Source: Streptomyces cyaneus
GTDB taxonomy: Bacteria; Actinomycetota; Actinomycetes; Streptomycetales; Streptomycetaceae
Reading direction: 5' to 3'
DNA: 64,000 bases
Assembly: GCF_004028635.1 (NCBI RefSeq)
Contig: NZ_ML138679.1
Span: forward strand, 204,471-268,470
Of this stretch, positions 8,146 to 20,372 are shown in pieces. How positions within the stretch are numbered: the first letter of the stretch is position 1; each line of letters begins with the position of its first letter. The notes below the pieces were generated by a model that worked only from the letters and a program-made list of their open reading frames with translations, had not been told where the DNA came from and did not search any database. The position numbers and the translations under genes were made by a program.

Positions 8146-9762
8146 TCACCGCAGACTGCGCACGTCCAAATGCCGCAGCACCCGGTCCACCACCTCAGGA
8201 TCGGCCCCCGGTTCACCGCGCGCCGCCAGCACCTCGTGCCGCGCCGCACTCAGCAGCTCACCCTGGATCCGCCGCACCCGTTTCAGCCGCCGCAGCCGCT
8301 GCTGATGCGCCTCCCTGCGCTCCTCCTCGCCCATCTCCGGGCTGATCCGCACCCCGATCTCGAACGCCCGCCGCAACATCTGCTCGGACAGCTCCTCCGG
8401 CAGGTCCTCGACGGCCTCGATCTCCCTGAGCCTGCGCTTCGCCGCCTTGGCCGCCCGCACCGCCAGCTGCTTCTCGAACTCCTTCTCCCGCTCGCTGTCG
8501 GCGCGCACCCCGAGCCGCTTCACCAGCCACGGCAGGGTCAGCCCCTGCAGCACCAGCGTCGCCATGATCACCCCGAACGCGATGAACACGATCTCGTCCC
8601 GGTCGGGAAAGGCGGCGCCCGAATCGGTCTCCAGCGGAATGGCCAGCGCCAGGGCGACCGAGGCGACGCCCCGCATCCCCGACCACCACATGACGATGGT
8701 CTCGCGCCAGCCGACCGGGATCTCCTCGTCGTAGTCCCGTTTCGCGTGCATCCGCTTGGTGAGCCAGGTCGCCGGCAGCAACCACAGCAGACGCACCATG
8801 ACGACGACGCCGACCACCGCGGCCGCCCAGCCGAGCATCTCGGCCCAGCGCCCGGACGCCGTGCGCACCGCGATGTGCAGTTCGAGCCCGATCAGCCCGA
8901 AGGCGACGCCGGTGACCAGCGTGTCGACGATGTCCCAGAAGGTGTGCCCGGCGAGCCGTGTCATCACGTCGTCGGCGTCGGTGGCGTACTCGGCGAGGAA
9001 CAGGGCGGTGACGAGCACGGCGAGCACGCCGGAGCCGTGGAGTTCCTCGGCCAGCACGTACGAGGCGTAGGGCACGAGCAGTGTGAGCCCGATCTGCAGG
9101 GTGGGGTCCCCCAGCAGATCCATCAGCTTGTTGGCCCCCCACCCGAGAGCGAGCCCGACAGCCAGCGCCACCACGGCGGAGAGCACCAGATCCAGTCCGG
9201 CCTCCCACGGCGAGAAGCTGCCGCTCACGGCGGCCGCGATCGCCACGTGGTACAGCACGATGGCCGTGACGTCGTTGAAGAGCCCCTCGCCCTCCAGGAT
9301 GGACACCAGGCGCCGCGGCAGCCCGAGCTGCCCGGCGACGGCCGTGGCCGCGACCGGGTCGGGCGGCGCGACGAGCGCACCCAGCGCCACGGCGGCGGCG
9401 AGCGGCAGCCCCGGCACGATCGCGTGGGCCACCGCGGCCACGCACACCGTGGTGACGAACACCAGCGCCACGGCCAGCAGAAGGATGGGCCGCACGTTCG
9501 CCGCGAACTGCCGCCACGAGGTCCGCCGTACGGCCGCGTACAGCAACGGCGGCAACAGCAGCGGCAGGATCAGATCGGGCGGAATGTCGACATTGGGCAC
9601 GAAGTCGAGCAGCGCGAGAACGATCCCGAGCAGCGTCATCAGCACCGGCGCCGGCAATCCGACCCGGTCCCCCACCGGGACACTCACCACGGCCCCGAGC
9701 AACAGCACGAACAACAGGGCCAACTGATCCACGGTCAGCGCTCCGGTGACATCGACGTCCAC
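8146..9762 (-). CDS. Na+/H+ antiporter, CPA1 (NhaP/NHE) family
   Basis: A 538-residue cation:proton antiporter with about 12 hydrophobic segments over residues 10-425. It has the typical P-loop-like LVAPPDPVAATAVA and EGLFNDVTAIVLY motifs, the latter containing the conserved Asn-Asp pair of electroneutral CPA1 exchangers. A long hydrophilic, Arg/Glu-rich cytoplasmic tail (about 430-538) could be regulatory. It should exchange Na+ (or K+/Li+) for H+ to control pH and salt. The start is GTG. Confidence 0.88.
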   Translation of the reverse strand: MDVDVTGALTVDQLALLFVLLLGAVVSVPVGDRVGLPAPVLMTLLGIVLALLDFVPNVDIPPDLILPLLLPPLLYAAVRRTSWRQFAANVRPILLLAVALVFVTTVCVAAVAHAIVPGLPLAAAVALGALVAPPDPVAATAVAGQLGLPRRLVSILEGEGLFNDVTAIVLYHVAIAAAVSGSFSPWEAGLDLVLSAVVALAVGLALGWGANKLMDLLGDPTLQIGLTLLVPYASYVLAEELHGSGVLAVLVTALFLAEYATDADDVMTRLAGHTFWDIVDTLVTGVAFGLIGLELHIAVRTASGRWAEMLGWAAAVVGVVVMVRLLWLLPATWLTKRMHAKRDYDEEIPVGWRETIVMWWSGMRGVASVALALAIPLETDSGAAFPDRDEIVFIAFGVIMATLVLQGLTLPWLVKRLGVRADSEREKEFEKQLAVRAAKAAKRRLREIEAVEDLPEELSEQMLRRAFEIGVRISPEMGEEERREAHQQRLRRLKRVRRIQGELLSAARHEVLAARGEPGADPEVVDRVLRHLDVRSLR

Positions 9763-9821
9763 AAGGCAGACCTCAAGCCTGCCAGGCCGCCCTTCTCACC
9801 AGCACCTACGGGCCCCCTCGA

Positions 9822-10301
9822 CTACAGAACGCGCCGCATCGCCCGGTGCGGTATCCCCGCGTCGGGGAACTCCGGCCCGTACGCCGCGTACCCCAGCCGC
9901 TCGTAGAACCCCAGCGCATGCGTCTGCGCGTGCAGGTCCACGGCCGCGAGCCCACGCGCGCGTGCCGCGTCCTCGATGGCCCGCACCAGGGCGACCCCGA
10001 CGCCGAGACCGCGCGCCGCCTGCGCCACTGCGAGCCGCCCCAGCGACCCGACCGACGGGTCGCCGTCGGTCTTGGCCAGGGCCGCCTCGCCGTACAGCAG
10101 CCGCCCGGTCCCGAGCGGCACGCCGTCCTCCCGGACCGCCAGCACATGCACGGCACCGGCGTCGTAGGCGTCGTACTCGATCTCCTGCGGGACGCCCTGC
10201 TCGACGACGAAGACCTCCTTGCGCACCGCGAAGCAGGCCTCGCGGTCGGCGAGGTCCTCGGCGACCCGCACCGCGTACGACGGCGACGGCGACGAACTCA
10301 C
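9822..10301 (-). CDS. GNAT-family N-acetyltransferase (ElaA-like)
   Basis: A 159-residue GNAT with the acetyl-CoA pyrophosphate-binding region [12 protein letters not shown] (about 95-106) and the late helix [10 protein letters not shown]. The overall pattern ([20 protein letters not shown]) resembles ElaA-type acetyltransferases. Its substrate is not known. GTG 10301 is chosen because it overlaps the stop of the upstream pseudouridine-synthase gene as GTGA, a translational-coupling arrangement; the longer open frame upstream is antisense-like noise within that gene. Confidence 0.85.
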   Translation of the reverse strand: MSSSPSPSYAVRVAEDLADREACFAVRKEVFVVEQGVPQEIEYDAYDAGAVHVLAVREDGVPLGTGRLLYGEAALAKTDGDPSVGSLGRLAVAQAARGLGVGVALVRAIEDAARARGLAAVDLHAQTHALGFYERLGYAAYGPEFPDAGIPHRAMRRVL

Positions 10302-11242
10302 GCGTAAGTCTCCTCGCGGACCTGGTCCAGAGCCTTCTGCAGGTCGGCCGGGTAGTCGCACGCGAACTCCACCCACTGCCCGTCCCCGGGGTGCTCGAAG
10401 CCGAGGCGGACGGCGTGCAGCCACTGGCGGGTCAGGCGGAGCCGCTTGGCGAGCGTCGGGTCGGCGCCGTACGTGAGGTCGCCGACGCAGGGGTGTCGGT
10501 GGGCGGCCATGTGGACGCGGATCTGGTGGGTGCGGCCGGTCTCCAGCTTCACGTCGAGCAGGGAGGCCGCACGGAACGCCTCGATGAGGTCGTAGTGCGT
10601 GACGGACGGCTTGCCGTCGGCCGTGACCGCCCACTTGTAGTCGTGGTTGGGGTGGCGGCCGATGGGCGCGTCGATGGTGCCGCTGGTCGGGTCGGGGTGG
10701 CCCTGGACGAGCGTGTGGTACCGCTTGTCGACGGTGCGCTCCTTGAACTGGCGCTTGAGCGACGTGTACGCGTACTCGGACTTGGCGACGACCATCAGCC
10801 CCGAGGTGCCCACGTCGAGCCGGTGCACGATGCCCTGGCGCTCGGCGGCACCTGACGTCGAGATCCGGTACCCGGCGGCAGCGAGCCCACCGATGACCGT
10901 CGGACCGCTCCAGCCCGGCGACGGATGCGCGGCCACACCGACCGGCTTCACGATCACGACCACGTCATCGTCGTCGTGCACGATCTCCATGCCCTCGACC
11001 GGTTCGGCGACGACCTGCACCGGCGCGGGCGCCTGCGGCATCTCGACCTCCAGCCAGGCGCCGCCGTGCACGCGCTCCGACTTGCCGACCACCGATCCGT
11101 CGACCGTGACCTTCCCCGCGGCGGCGAGCTCGGCCGCCTTGGTCCGGGAGAAGCCGAACATGCGGGAGATGGCGGCGTCGACGCGCTCGCCCTCCAGGCC
11201 GTCGGGCACGGGCAGGGTACGGATCTCGGGAATCGTGCTCAC
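10298..11242 (-). CDS. RluA/RluD-family pseudouridine synthase
   Basis: A 314-residue rRNA-modifying enzyme that isomerises specific uridines to pseudouridine. An S4 RNA-binding domain occupies about residues 16-70. The catalytic domain carries [10 protein letters not shown] with the nucleophilic Asp143. The later motif [12 protein letters not shown] fits RluD, which modifies 23S rRNA helix 69, but the exact target is inferred. It lies downstream of lspA on the same strand, an arrangement common across bacteria, and overlaps the GNAT gene by 4 nt. Confidence 0.92.
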   Translation of the reverse strand: MSTIPEIRTLPVPDGLEGERVDAAISRMFGFSRTKAAELAAAGKVTVDGSVVGKSERVHGGAWLEVEMPQAPAPVQVVAEPVEGMEIVHDDDDVVVIVKPVGVAAHPSPGWSGPTVIGGLAAAGYRISTSGAAERQGIVHRLDVGTSGLMVVAKSEYAYTSLKRQFKERTVDKRYHTLVQGHPDPTSGTIDAPIGRHPNHDYKWAVTADGKPSVTHYDLIEAFRAASLLDVKLETGRTHQIRVHMAAHRHPCVGDLTYGADPTLAKRLRLTRQWLHAVRLGFEHPGDGQWVEFACDYPADLQKALDQVREETYA

Positions 11243-11285
11243 CCGACGAGTATGCCGGACGGGTGAGACAGTCCCGAACGCGCGA

Positions 11286-11882
11286 TCAGTCCTTGTGGAC
11301 GGTCCCGTCCGGGTCCAGCCCCCTGAACGACAGCAGCACGATCAGGATGCCGCCGCACACGATCGCCGAGTCGGCCAGGTTGAACACGGCGAAGTGCTTG
11401 GGCGCGATGAAGTCCACGACCGCGCCCTCGAAGACGCCCGGCGAGCGGAAGATCCGGTCGGTGAGGTTGCCCAGCGCACCGCCGAGCAGCAGGCCCAGCG
11501 CGATCGCCCACGGCAGGCTGTACAGCTTGCGGGCGAGCCGGGCGATCACCACGATCACGGCCGCCGCGATCACCGTGAAGATCACGGTGAAGGCCTCACC
11601 GAAACCGAAGGCGGCGCCCGCGTTGCGGATCGCCTCGAACTTCAGCCAGTCCCCGATGATCTCGATCGGCGGGTGGTGCTCCAGCTTGGCGACCACGATC
11701 ATCTTGCTGACCAGGTCGAGGGCGTAGGCGAAGGCTGCGACCCCGAACAGCACGGCGATCCGGCGCCGGCCCCGGGGCCGCTCGGCCGCGGCTTCCTTCG
11801 CCTGCTCGTCGGACTGCTCCGGCTCGGCTCCCGCCGCCTCTGGGGTATCCGGCGTACCGATGATGCGCTCCGCCTCTGCCAC
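11286..11882 (-). CDS. lspA: Lipoprotein signal peptidase II
   Basis: LspA is the membrane aspartic protease that cleaves the signal peptide of prolipoproteins after lipidation of the lipobox Cys. The 198-residue protein has four hydrophobic segments and the family motifs NAGAAFG (87-93), GNLTDR with catalytic Asp142, and FNLADSAI with catalytic Asp171. It has an unusual ~40-residue hydrophilic, Glu/Ala-rich N-terminal extension compared with the ~160-residue E. coli enzyme. The short gap to the pseudouridine-synthase gene suggests one transcript. Confidence 0.95.
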   Translation of the reverse strand: MAEAERIIGTPDTPEAAGAEPEQSDEQAKEAAAERPRGRRRIAVLFGVAAFAYALDLVSKMIVVAKLEHHPPIEIIGDWLKFEAIRNAGAAFGFGEAFTVIFTVIAAAVIVVIARLARKLYSLPWAIALGLLLGGALGNLTDRIFRSPGVFEGAVVDFIAPKHFAVFNLADSAIVCGGILIVLLSFRGLDPDGTVHKD

Positions 11883-11952
11883 GTGAGTCCCTCAACCTAG
11901 GTACCTGACTGAGGACGAGAGTACGACACGTCCAGCGGCACCCGGATCCCGG

Positions 11953-13383
11953 TCAGTACCGCCGCTCCTGCTTCTGCTTGCACTCCACGCACAGGGTCGC
12001 GCGCGGGAAGGCCTGCATGCGCGCCTTGCCGATCGGATTGCCGCAGTTCTCGCACAATCCGTAGGTGCCCGAGTCGAGCCGCTCCAGGGCCCGCTCGGTC
12101 TGCGTGAGCATCTCGCGCGCGTTGGCGGCGAGCGCCAGTTCGTGCTCGCGCGTGATGTTCTTGGCGCCGGTGTCCGCCTGGTCGTCTCCGGCACCGTCCC
12201 CGGAGTCCCGCATCAGCCCGACCAGAGACTGCTCGGACGACGTGAGCTCGTCGCGCAGCCGCATCACCTCGGCCATCAGCTCGGCTCGTGCCTCCTCGAC
12301 CTCCTCCGTGGTCCAGGGGTCCTCACCGGGGCGCACCGCCAGCTCGCCGGGCTCCACCGCCGCGGAGATGCGTGCCTTGGGAACGGCGGTCTTGGCCGCC
12401 GTGGCCGTGCCAGGAGTCTTCTTCGCAACCACCGTCGTGGCTCCCGTCTGCTCCGCGGCCTGCGCCGCGCCCGCCTTCTTGGCCCTGCTCTCGGCGACCA
12501 CACTCTTCCCGGCCGCCCGCTCCGCGACCGCGCGCTTCCTGGCCGCGGCCCTCTTGGACGTGGTGCCCGTCCTGGACGTGCTCGTCTTGGCGGTGCTCAC
12601 CTCGGAGGCGCCCTCAGCCACAGCACCGCCCTCCTCCACACCCCCACCCACACCGATGCCCTTCTCGCCGACCGCCTGCTCCCCGGCCACCTTCTCCCCG
12701 GCCGCGCTCTTGCCGGCCGCCTTCTCCCTGGCGGCTTCCTTCCCGCCCGCTTCCTTCCCCACAGCCACTCTCACGGCCACCTTCTTGGCCGCACCTTCCT
12801 TGGCCACGGTCTTCCTGGCTGCGCTCCCCTTGGCCGCCGCCTTCTTGGCCGCACTTTCCTTCGGTGCCGACCTCTTCGTGACCGCCTTCTTCGCGACCGC
12901 CTTCTTCCTGACCGCCATCTCTGCCGTCGCCTCTTCGGCCGCCGTCAACTTGGCTCCCTTGCCTCCGGACACGGCCTCCTTGGGCAGGGCCTCCTTGGAC
13001 ACGGCCCTCTTGGACAGGGCCTTCTTGGACACCGCCTTCTTGGCCGTGCCTTTCTCGGTCGCACCCTTCTTTGCGGCGCCCTTCTTCGCCACGGCCGTCT
13101 CTGCGGCCGTTTCATGGCCCGCCTCCTTCTCGGCCGTACCCGCCCCACCCCCGACAGGCCCCCGCACCGTCTTGACCGGCTTCCCGCCCCGCACCCCCGA
13201 AGGAGGACCTCCCTGCGCCCCCGTGGCACTCCCCCGCGCGCTCTTTTTCCCGCCCACCCCCTTGGCCGCACCGCCGGAGGCATGGGCACCTGCGGAGGCA
13301 CCGGCACCCGTACCGCCGGAGGCACTCGCATGGGTGGATCTGCCCGACGCCGACTGCTGTACGGCGGTCTTCTTCGCCACCAT
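11953..13383 (-). CDS. DksA/TraR zinc-finger protein with a giant Lys/Ala-rich N-terminal tail
   Basis: The C-terminal ~120 residues form a DksA/TraR (DnaK-suppressor) module: a coiled-coil region, an acidic tip (GDDQADTGAK), and a four-Cys zinc finger, CENC-x17-CVEC (Cys444, 447, 465, 468). DksA proteins bind the RNA polymerase secondary channel. The first ~345 residues are low-complexity, rich in AKK, KKA and KEA tripeptides, resembling histone H1-like tails and likely to bind nucleic acid. At 476 residues it is far longer than typical DksA (~150). The start is supported by GAAGGGG 7 nt upstream of the ATG. A TCACA-TAT-TGTGA palindrome lies just upstream. Confidence 0.8.
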   Translation of the reverse strand: MVAKKTAVQQSASGRSTHASASGGTGAGASAGAHASGGAAKGVGGKKSARGSATGAQGGPPSGVRGGKPVKTVRGPVGGGAGTAEKEAGHETAAETAVAKKGAAKKGATEKGTAKKAVSKKALSKRAVSKEALPKEAVSGGKGAKLTAAEEATAEMAVRKKAVAKKAVTKRSAPKESAAKKAAAKGSAARKTVAKEGAAKKVAVRVAVGKEAGGKEAAREKAAGKSAAGEKVAGEQAVGEKGIGVGGGVEEGGAVAEGASEVSTAKTSTSRTGTTSKRAAARKRAVAERAAGKSVVAESRAKKAGAAQAAEQTGATTVVAKKTPGTATAAKTAVPKARISAAVEPGELAVRPGEDPWTTEEVEEARAELMAEVMRLRDELTSSEQSLVGLMRDSGDGAGDDQADTGAKNITREHELALAANAREMLTQTERALERLDSGTYGLCENCGNPIGKARMQAFPRATLCVECKQKQERRY

Positions 13384-13395
13384 GCCGCGGCCCCT

Positions 13396-13408
13396 TCACA
13401 TATTGTGA
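13396..13408. promoter_or_regulatory. Palindrome TCACA-TAT-TGTGA upstream of the DksA-like gene
   Basis: A perfect 5-3-5 inverted repeat lies immediately upstream of the Shine-Dalgarno of the DksA-like gene. Its placement near the expected 5' untranslated region suits an operator for a dimeric regulator, but no regulator is known from this window, and 5-bp arms can occur by chance. Confidence 0.3.
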
Positions 13409-13667
13409 TCTTGCTCGCGAATCGTGCTGGGACGATAAATCGACTTGAGTCCCGCGGCAACGGGGCACACCGCCCGATTCGCCCGCCTCGCGCATGCCGC
13501 GCGGCAGACCTGCATGCGTTGTGCCCAGCTCCCCGCCGGGTATGCAATCGAGCCGACCGTCCCAGAATCCGAACACGCGTACCGATCCATTCGGGTCATC
13601 CCGGCCGGGCCGGCACCCCCGCTCCCACGCCCCGAAAATCCGGTCGGCCGCTGTCCGCGCGGCGCCG

Positions 13668-13673
13668 TACACT
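13668..13673 (+). promoter_or_regulatory. Candidate -10 element for the ileS leader transcript
   Basis: TACACT matches the actinobacterial -10 pattern TAnnnT and would start RNA near 13680, giving an untranslated leader of about 305 nt that contains the whole T-box. No convincing -35 hexamer is seen at the normal distance. Confidence 0.35.
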
Positions 13674-13679
13674 GGGCGG

Positions 13680-13986
13680 AGCGAAAAGCGTGGATGGGGA
13701 CGAGTAGCGACGTACGCAGCCCAGAGCGACCCGGGGACGGTGGAAGCCCGGGGGCGAGCGCGACGTGAAGATCACCCCGGAGCCGCCGGAAGAAAGCCGC
13801 AGCCGAACGGCAGCGGTCGGTAGAACCGGCATCGCGACCCCAATGAGGGGGCTCACCGACGCACACCCCGCGTCGGAGGGCCAAGGAGGGTGGTACCGCG
13901 GGAGCGCGCCGAAACCGGCGTACGGAAAGACACAGCTCTCGTCCCTCCGGACGGAAGGCAGCAAGTCCGCCGGAGGAAGCTCGCTG
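13680..13986 (+). promoter_or_regulatory. T-box riboswitch (translational, ileS type)
   Basis: T-box leaders sense uncharged tRNA by a specifier codon and the tRNA 3' end. The T-box consensus AGGGTGGTACCGCGG lies at 13887-13901, with UGGU (13891-13894) to pair with the tRNA acceptor end. A short stem I (CCGGGG 13748-13753 / CCCCGG 13775-13780) holds an ATC isoleucine codon (13771-13773) in its loop, as in the ultrashort stem I class of actinobacteria. Two exclusive helices are visible. GGAGGG 13885-13890 can pair CCCTCC 13943-13948 (antisequestrator); CCTCCGG 13944-13950 can pair CCGGAGG 13970-13976, burying the ileS SD GGAGG. Low charged tRNA-Ile should therefore turn translation on. Confidence 0.88.
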
Positions 13987-17130
<3,144 letters not shown>

Positions 17131-17150
17131 CGAGGCTCGGCCGAACATCC

Positions 17151-17194
17151 GAAGGCCCGGGACCGCCAAAGAATCTTGGTGGTCCCGGGCCTTC
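17151..17194 (+). terminator. Terminator after ileS
   Basis: Arms 17151-17169 and 17176-17194 form a 19-bp hairpin, with one G-U pair and a 6-nt loop, that starts 20 nt after the ileS stop. Confidence 0.85.
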
Positions 17195-17268
17195 GGCGTT
17201 GTGTACGTCGGACACCGCACCCCACCCCCGAACAAACACCGCAAACTCCGTGAACACGCGTAGCAAAA

Positions 17269-17304
17269 GGGCGGGGCCCCGGATCGAAATCCGGGGCCCC
17301 GCCC
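17269..17304 (-). terminator. Terminator after divIVA
   Basis: A perfect 16-bp hairpin (17269-17284 / 17289-17304, 4-nt loop) lies 36 nt downstream of the divIVA stop. On the minus strand it is followed directly by TTTTGCTA, a short U-tract. Together with the ileS hairpin it separates the two convergent transcripts. Confidence 0.85.
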
Positions 17305-17340
17305 TGAACGCTGCCGACGCCTAAGGCGTACTACCAACCG

Positions 17341-18480
17341 TCAGTTGTCGTCCTCGTCGATGAGGAACCCGCGCATCGGAGACGGAGCCTGGCCCATCGG
17401 GGACGGACCCTGCGGCCGGACCGGTGCCATGGGCTGGGTCATCGCCGGGGACATCTGCTGCTGACCGCCGTAGGACGGAGCAGCCGGAGACGGGGCGCCG
17501 CCCATCGTCTGGTTGCCGCCGTACGACGGGGCACTCGCGCCGGCCGGTGCCATGGAAGGCGCCGGGGACGGCGGGAGGGACGCCGTGGCCGGGGTCCGCG
17601 GCGGGGCGAGCGAGTCGTCCGACTGGGTCTCCAGCTGGCGCAGCTGGGACTCGAGGTAGGACTTCAGCCGCGTGCGGTACTCGCGCTCGAAGCCGCGCAG
17701 GTCCTCGACCTTGCGCTCCAGCGTGGCGCGGGCGGACTCCAGGGAGCCCATCGCGACGCGGTGCTTCTCCTGCGCGTCCCGCTCCAGGGCGTCAGCCTTG
17801 GCACGGGCGTCACGCTCGAGACCCTCGGCACGCGAACGCGCCTCGCCGACGATCTTGTTGGCCTCGGAACGAGCCTCGGCGATCGCCTGGTCGGCGGTCT
17901 GCTGGGCCAGCGAGAGGACACGGGCGGCGCTGTCGCCACCGGGGCCACCCTGACCCGGGCCGCCCATGGGGCCGTGGCCACCCATAGGACCGCCCATCGG
18001 GCCACCCATCTGCTGCTGCATGGGGGGCTGGCCCATCGGCCCCGGACCCTGGCCCATCGGACCGGGACCCTGCGGGCCACCCTGACCGCCGGGACCGGCG
18101 GGCAGCTGCGGAGCACCGCTGGGCAGCTGGGGCGGGCCTCCCATGGGGCCACCCATCTGCTGCTGCGGCGGGCCCGATATGCCGGCGGGTACAGGAGCGC
18201 CGGGACCGCGCATGCCCTGCTGAGGCATGCCGCCACCCTGCTGCTGGTCCTGCGGGCCGCCGGGACCCTCCGGGGGCTTGCGCATGTTCTGCTGGTTCTG
18301 AGCAGCAGCGCGCGTGGCCGCGGCCAGCTTGGCGCGCAGGTCCTCGTTCTCGCGGAGCAGGCGCGTCAGTTCGGCTTCGACCTCATCGAGGAAGGCATCG
18401 ACCTCGTCCTCGTCATAGCCTTCTCGGAGGCGGACGGTCGTGAACTGCTTGTTCCGCACGTCCTCGGGGGTCAACGGCAT
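17341..18480 (-). CDS. divIVA: Polar growth coiled-coil protein DivIVA (Wag31)
   Basis: DivIVA marks hyphal tips and recruits the wall-synthesis machinery. The 379-residue protein has the conserved N-terminal membrane-curvature domain (starts [12 protein letters not shown], residues 2-13) running into a short coiled coil to about residue 65. A Pro/Gln/Gly/Met-rich linker (about 70-190, repeats of GPMGG and PMGQ type) separates it from a long coiled coil (about 195-290), and the tail is Pro/Ser-rich, ending in an acidic IDEDDN. The long linker is typical of Streptomyces. It is the last gene of the division cluster and ends in a strong terminator. Confidence 0.95.
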   Translation of the reverse strand: MPLTPEDVRNKQFTTVRLREGYDEDEVDAFLDEVEAELTRLLRENEDLRAKLAAATRAAAQNQQNMRKPPEGPGGPQDQQQGGGMPQQGMRGPGAPVPAGISGPPQQQMGGPMGGPPQLPSGAPQLPAGPGGQGGPQGPGPMGQGPGPMGQPPMQQQMGGPMGGPMGGHGPMGGPGQGGPGGDSAARVLSLAQQTADQAIAEARSEANKIVGEARSRAEGLERDARAKADALERDAQEKHRVAMGSLESARATLERKVEDLRGFEREYRTRLKSYLESQLRQLETQSDDSLAPPRTPATASLPPSPAPSMAPAGASAPSYGGNQTMGGAPSPAAPSYGGQQQMSPAMTQPMAPVRPQGPSPMGQAPSPMRGFLIDEDDN

Positions 18481-18535
18481 CTCTTCACCTCAACGTAGTG
18501 GTCGGCAGTCGGCAAGACCGTATCTGTCACATCGC

Positions 18536-18823
18536 TCACATCGCGCTCCGCACGAGCGTGATCAGGATGTAGACGATGATCATCAGAACGAAGAAGGACA
18601 GGTCGAGCGCCACGCCCCCGAGACGCAGCGGCGGGATGACCCGCCGCAGAAGCTTGAGCGGTGGATCAGTGACAGTGTAGGTGGCCTCCAGAACGACCAC
18701 CATCGCCTTGCCGGGTTGCCACGAGCGGGCGAACTGGAAGACGTAGTCCATGACCAACCGGAAGATGAGCACGATGAGGAAGACCATCAGCGCGATGTAG
18801 AGAACCTGCAAGACCACGCTCAT
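18536..18823 (-). CDS. YggT-family membrane protein
   Basis: A 95-residue integral membrane protein with two hydrophobic segments (about 5-30 and 65-90) and a Pro-rich loop, YTVTDPPLKLLRRVIPP, characteristic of the YggT family. In actinobacteria and firmicutes it sits between sepF and divIVA, as here. Its biochemical role is unclear; links to division and osmotic stress have been suggested. The gap to sepF is 59 bp and to divIVA 55 bp, consistent with an operon. Confidence 0.9.
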   Translation of the reverse strand: MSVVLQVLYIALMVFLIVLIFRLVMDYVFQFARSWQPGKAMVVVLEATYTVTDPPLKLLRRVIPPLRLGGVALDLSFFVLMIIVYILITLVRSAM

Positions 18824-18882
18824 GACTGGTGCTTCCCTCTCCCCTGTTCCCTGTTCCGTGCGGTTGTTTCCGGTAGTGCGTC

Positions 18883-19524
18883 TCAGCTCTGGTTGAAGAA
18901 CCCGCCCTCTGCGATACGGGCCTTGTCCTCCGCCGTGACATCGACGTTAGCAGGCGACAACAGGAACACCTTCTGCGTCACCCGCTCGATGCTGCCGTGA
19001 AGACCAAACACCAAACCGGCCGCAAAGTCGACAAGTCGCTTGGCGTCTGTGTCATCCATCTCAGTCAGATTCATGATCACCGGAGTGCCTTCACGGAAGT
19101 GTTCCCCGATGGTACGGGCCTCGTTGTAGGTCCGCGGGTGAAGCGTGGTGATCCGGTAAGGCTCTCGTTCCGACACAACCTTGGGCATGATCACCGGTGC
19201 GTTCTTCTCCAGGCTTGCGCGTTCTTGTGTGATGGACGCCACGGGCGCGATGCGTGCCGGGCGGCTGGATTCCGCGGGTAGCGAAGTCGATCGGGCCACG
19301 GGTTCACGCGGCGCGGGCGGCTGTACGATTCGCACCTCTTCGTCCCTTTGGGACTGATGTGCACTGTGCGACTGGTGCGACGGCTCGTGCCGTCGGTGGT
19401 CCCGCTCCGGCTCCGGGTCCAGTTCGGGCTCGAAGTCGTCGTCGGGGTCGAACCCCCGGCCGTCGTACCCATCGTCCTCCACGAGGCCGAGGTAGACCGC
19501 CATCTTGCGCATCGCGCCGGCCAT
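18883..19524 (-). CDS. sepF: Cell division protein SepF
   Basis: SepF binds membrane and the FtsZ C-terminus and helps anchor the Z-ring, replacing FtsA, which is absent from actinobacteria. The 213-residue protein begins with the amphipathic membrane-binding helix ([10 protein letters not shown], about residues 5-14). An Asp/Glu-rich, low-complexity linker follows, then the SepF core (about 108-200) with [18 protein letters not shown] and the Gly turn GLVFGLHGS. It lies between yggS and yggT on the same strand. Confidence 0.95.
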   Translation of the reverse strand: MAGAMRKMAVYLGLVEDDGYDGRGFDPDDDFEPELDPEPERDHRRHEPSHQSHSAHQSQRDEEVRIVQPPAPREPVARSTSLPAESSRPARIAPVASITQERASLEKNAPVIMPKVVSEREPYRITTLHPRTYNEARTIGEHFREGTPVIMNLTEMDDTDAKRLVDFAAGLVFGLHGSIERVTQKVFLLSPANVDVTAEDKARIAEGGFFNQS

Positions 19525-19646
19525 GCTCTGAGTCCTCCGCTCTGTGGTGGATCGACTGCCAAGTGCCCGCGATCCACGCGGTCGTTACGCCCGCCTTTCG
19601 GCGACATTGACCATATTTTCTGCTGTGGTCCGACTTCTTGGCGACG

Positions 19647-20372
19647 TTACCCGAGCCTGGGGCGGACTCCGAGTACCGCAGTGCCGACGCGCACATGTGT
19701 CGCACCGGCCGCCACGGCCTCCTCGAGGTCCGCACTCATTCCTGCCGACACCATGTTCGCAGTCGGATGAGCTCGGCGCAGGTCGGTCGACAAATCCATC
19801 AACCGCTCGAACGCCGCCTGTTGGTGCCCCGCGTACTCCCCGGTGAGCGGGGCGACGGTCATGAGGCCGTCGAGCCGCAGCCCCGGAGCCTTCGCGACGA
19901 GGTCGGCCAACTCTTCGATCCCGCCCGGCGCCACACCACCTCTCTCGCCCCGCTCGCGCTCCCCCGCATCCAGCGCGACCTGGATGAGGCAGCCCACTTC
20001 GCGCTCCTGCCGTACGGCCTCCTTCGACAGGGCCGTCACCAGCTTGGAACGATCGACGGACTGCACGAGATCCGCGTAACCGACCACAGATCGCACTTTG
20101 TTGGTCTGCAACTGGCCGACAAAATGCCACGCAAGGGGCAGATCCGAGCATTCGGCGGCCTTCGGTGCCGCGTCCTGATCGCGGTTCTCGGCGACATGGC
20201 GCACACCGAGTTCCGACAGCATCCGCACATCGCTCGCCGGGTAGGTCTTGGTGACCACGATCAGGGTCACCTCCTCGCGGCCGCGCCCGGCGGCCGCGCA
20301 GGCGGCGGCGATACGGTCCTCCACCTTCGCCAGGTTTTCGGCGAGTTCGTCCTTACGGTCCGTCATGTCCAT
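19647..20372 (-). CDS. YggS-family pyridoxal-phosphate-binding protein
   Basis: A 241-residue PLP homeostasis protein of the alanine-racemase-like TIM-barrel fold, without known catalysis. The PLP-binding Lys is in LIVVTKTYP (about residue 42), and the family motif WHFVGQLQTNK is present near 90-100. It starts on the base right after the pgeF stop (TGA then ATG), so translation is probably coupled; a second in-frame ATG is 6 nt downstream. It belongs to the ftsZ-distal cluster. Confidence 0.93.
   Translation of the reverse strand: MDMTDRKDELAENLAKVEDRIAAACAAAGRGREEVTLIVVTKTYPASDVRMLSELGVRHVAENRDQDAAPKAAECSDLPLAWHFVGQLQTNKVRSVVGYADLVQSVDRSKLVTALSKEAVRQEREVGCLIQVALDAGERERGERGGVAPGGIEELADLVAKAPGLRLDGLMTVAPLTGEYAGHQQAAFERLMDLSTDLRRAHPTANMVSAGMSADLEEAVAAGATHVRVGTAVLGVRPRLG

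Noticed and set aside
13765..13986. In-frame 74-codon N-terminal extension of ileS
   Set aside because: Overlaps the T-box motifs exactly; the peptide does not look like a synthetase N-terminus, and a proper SD precedes ATG 13987.
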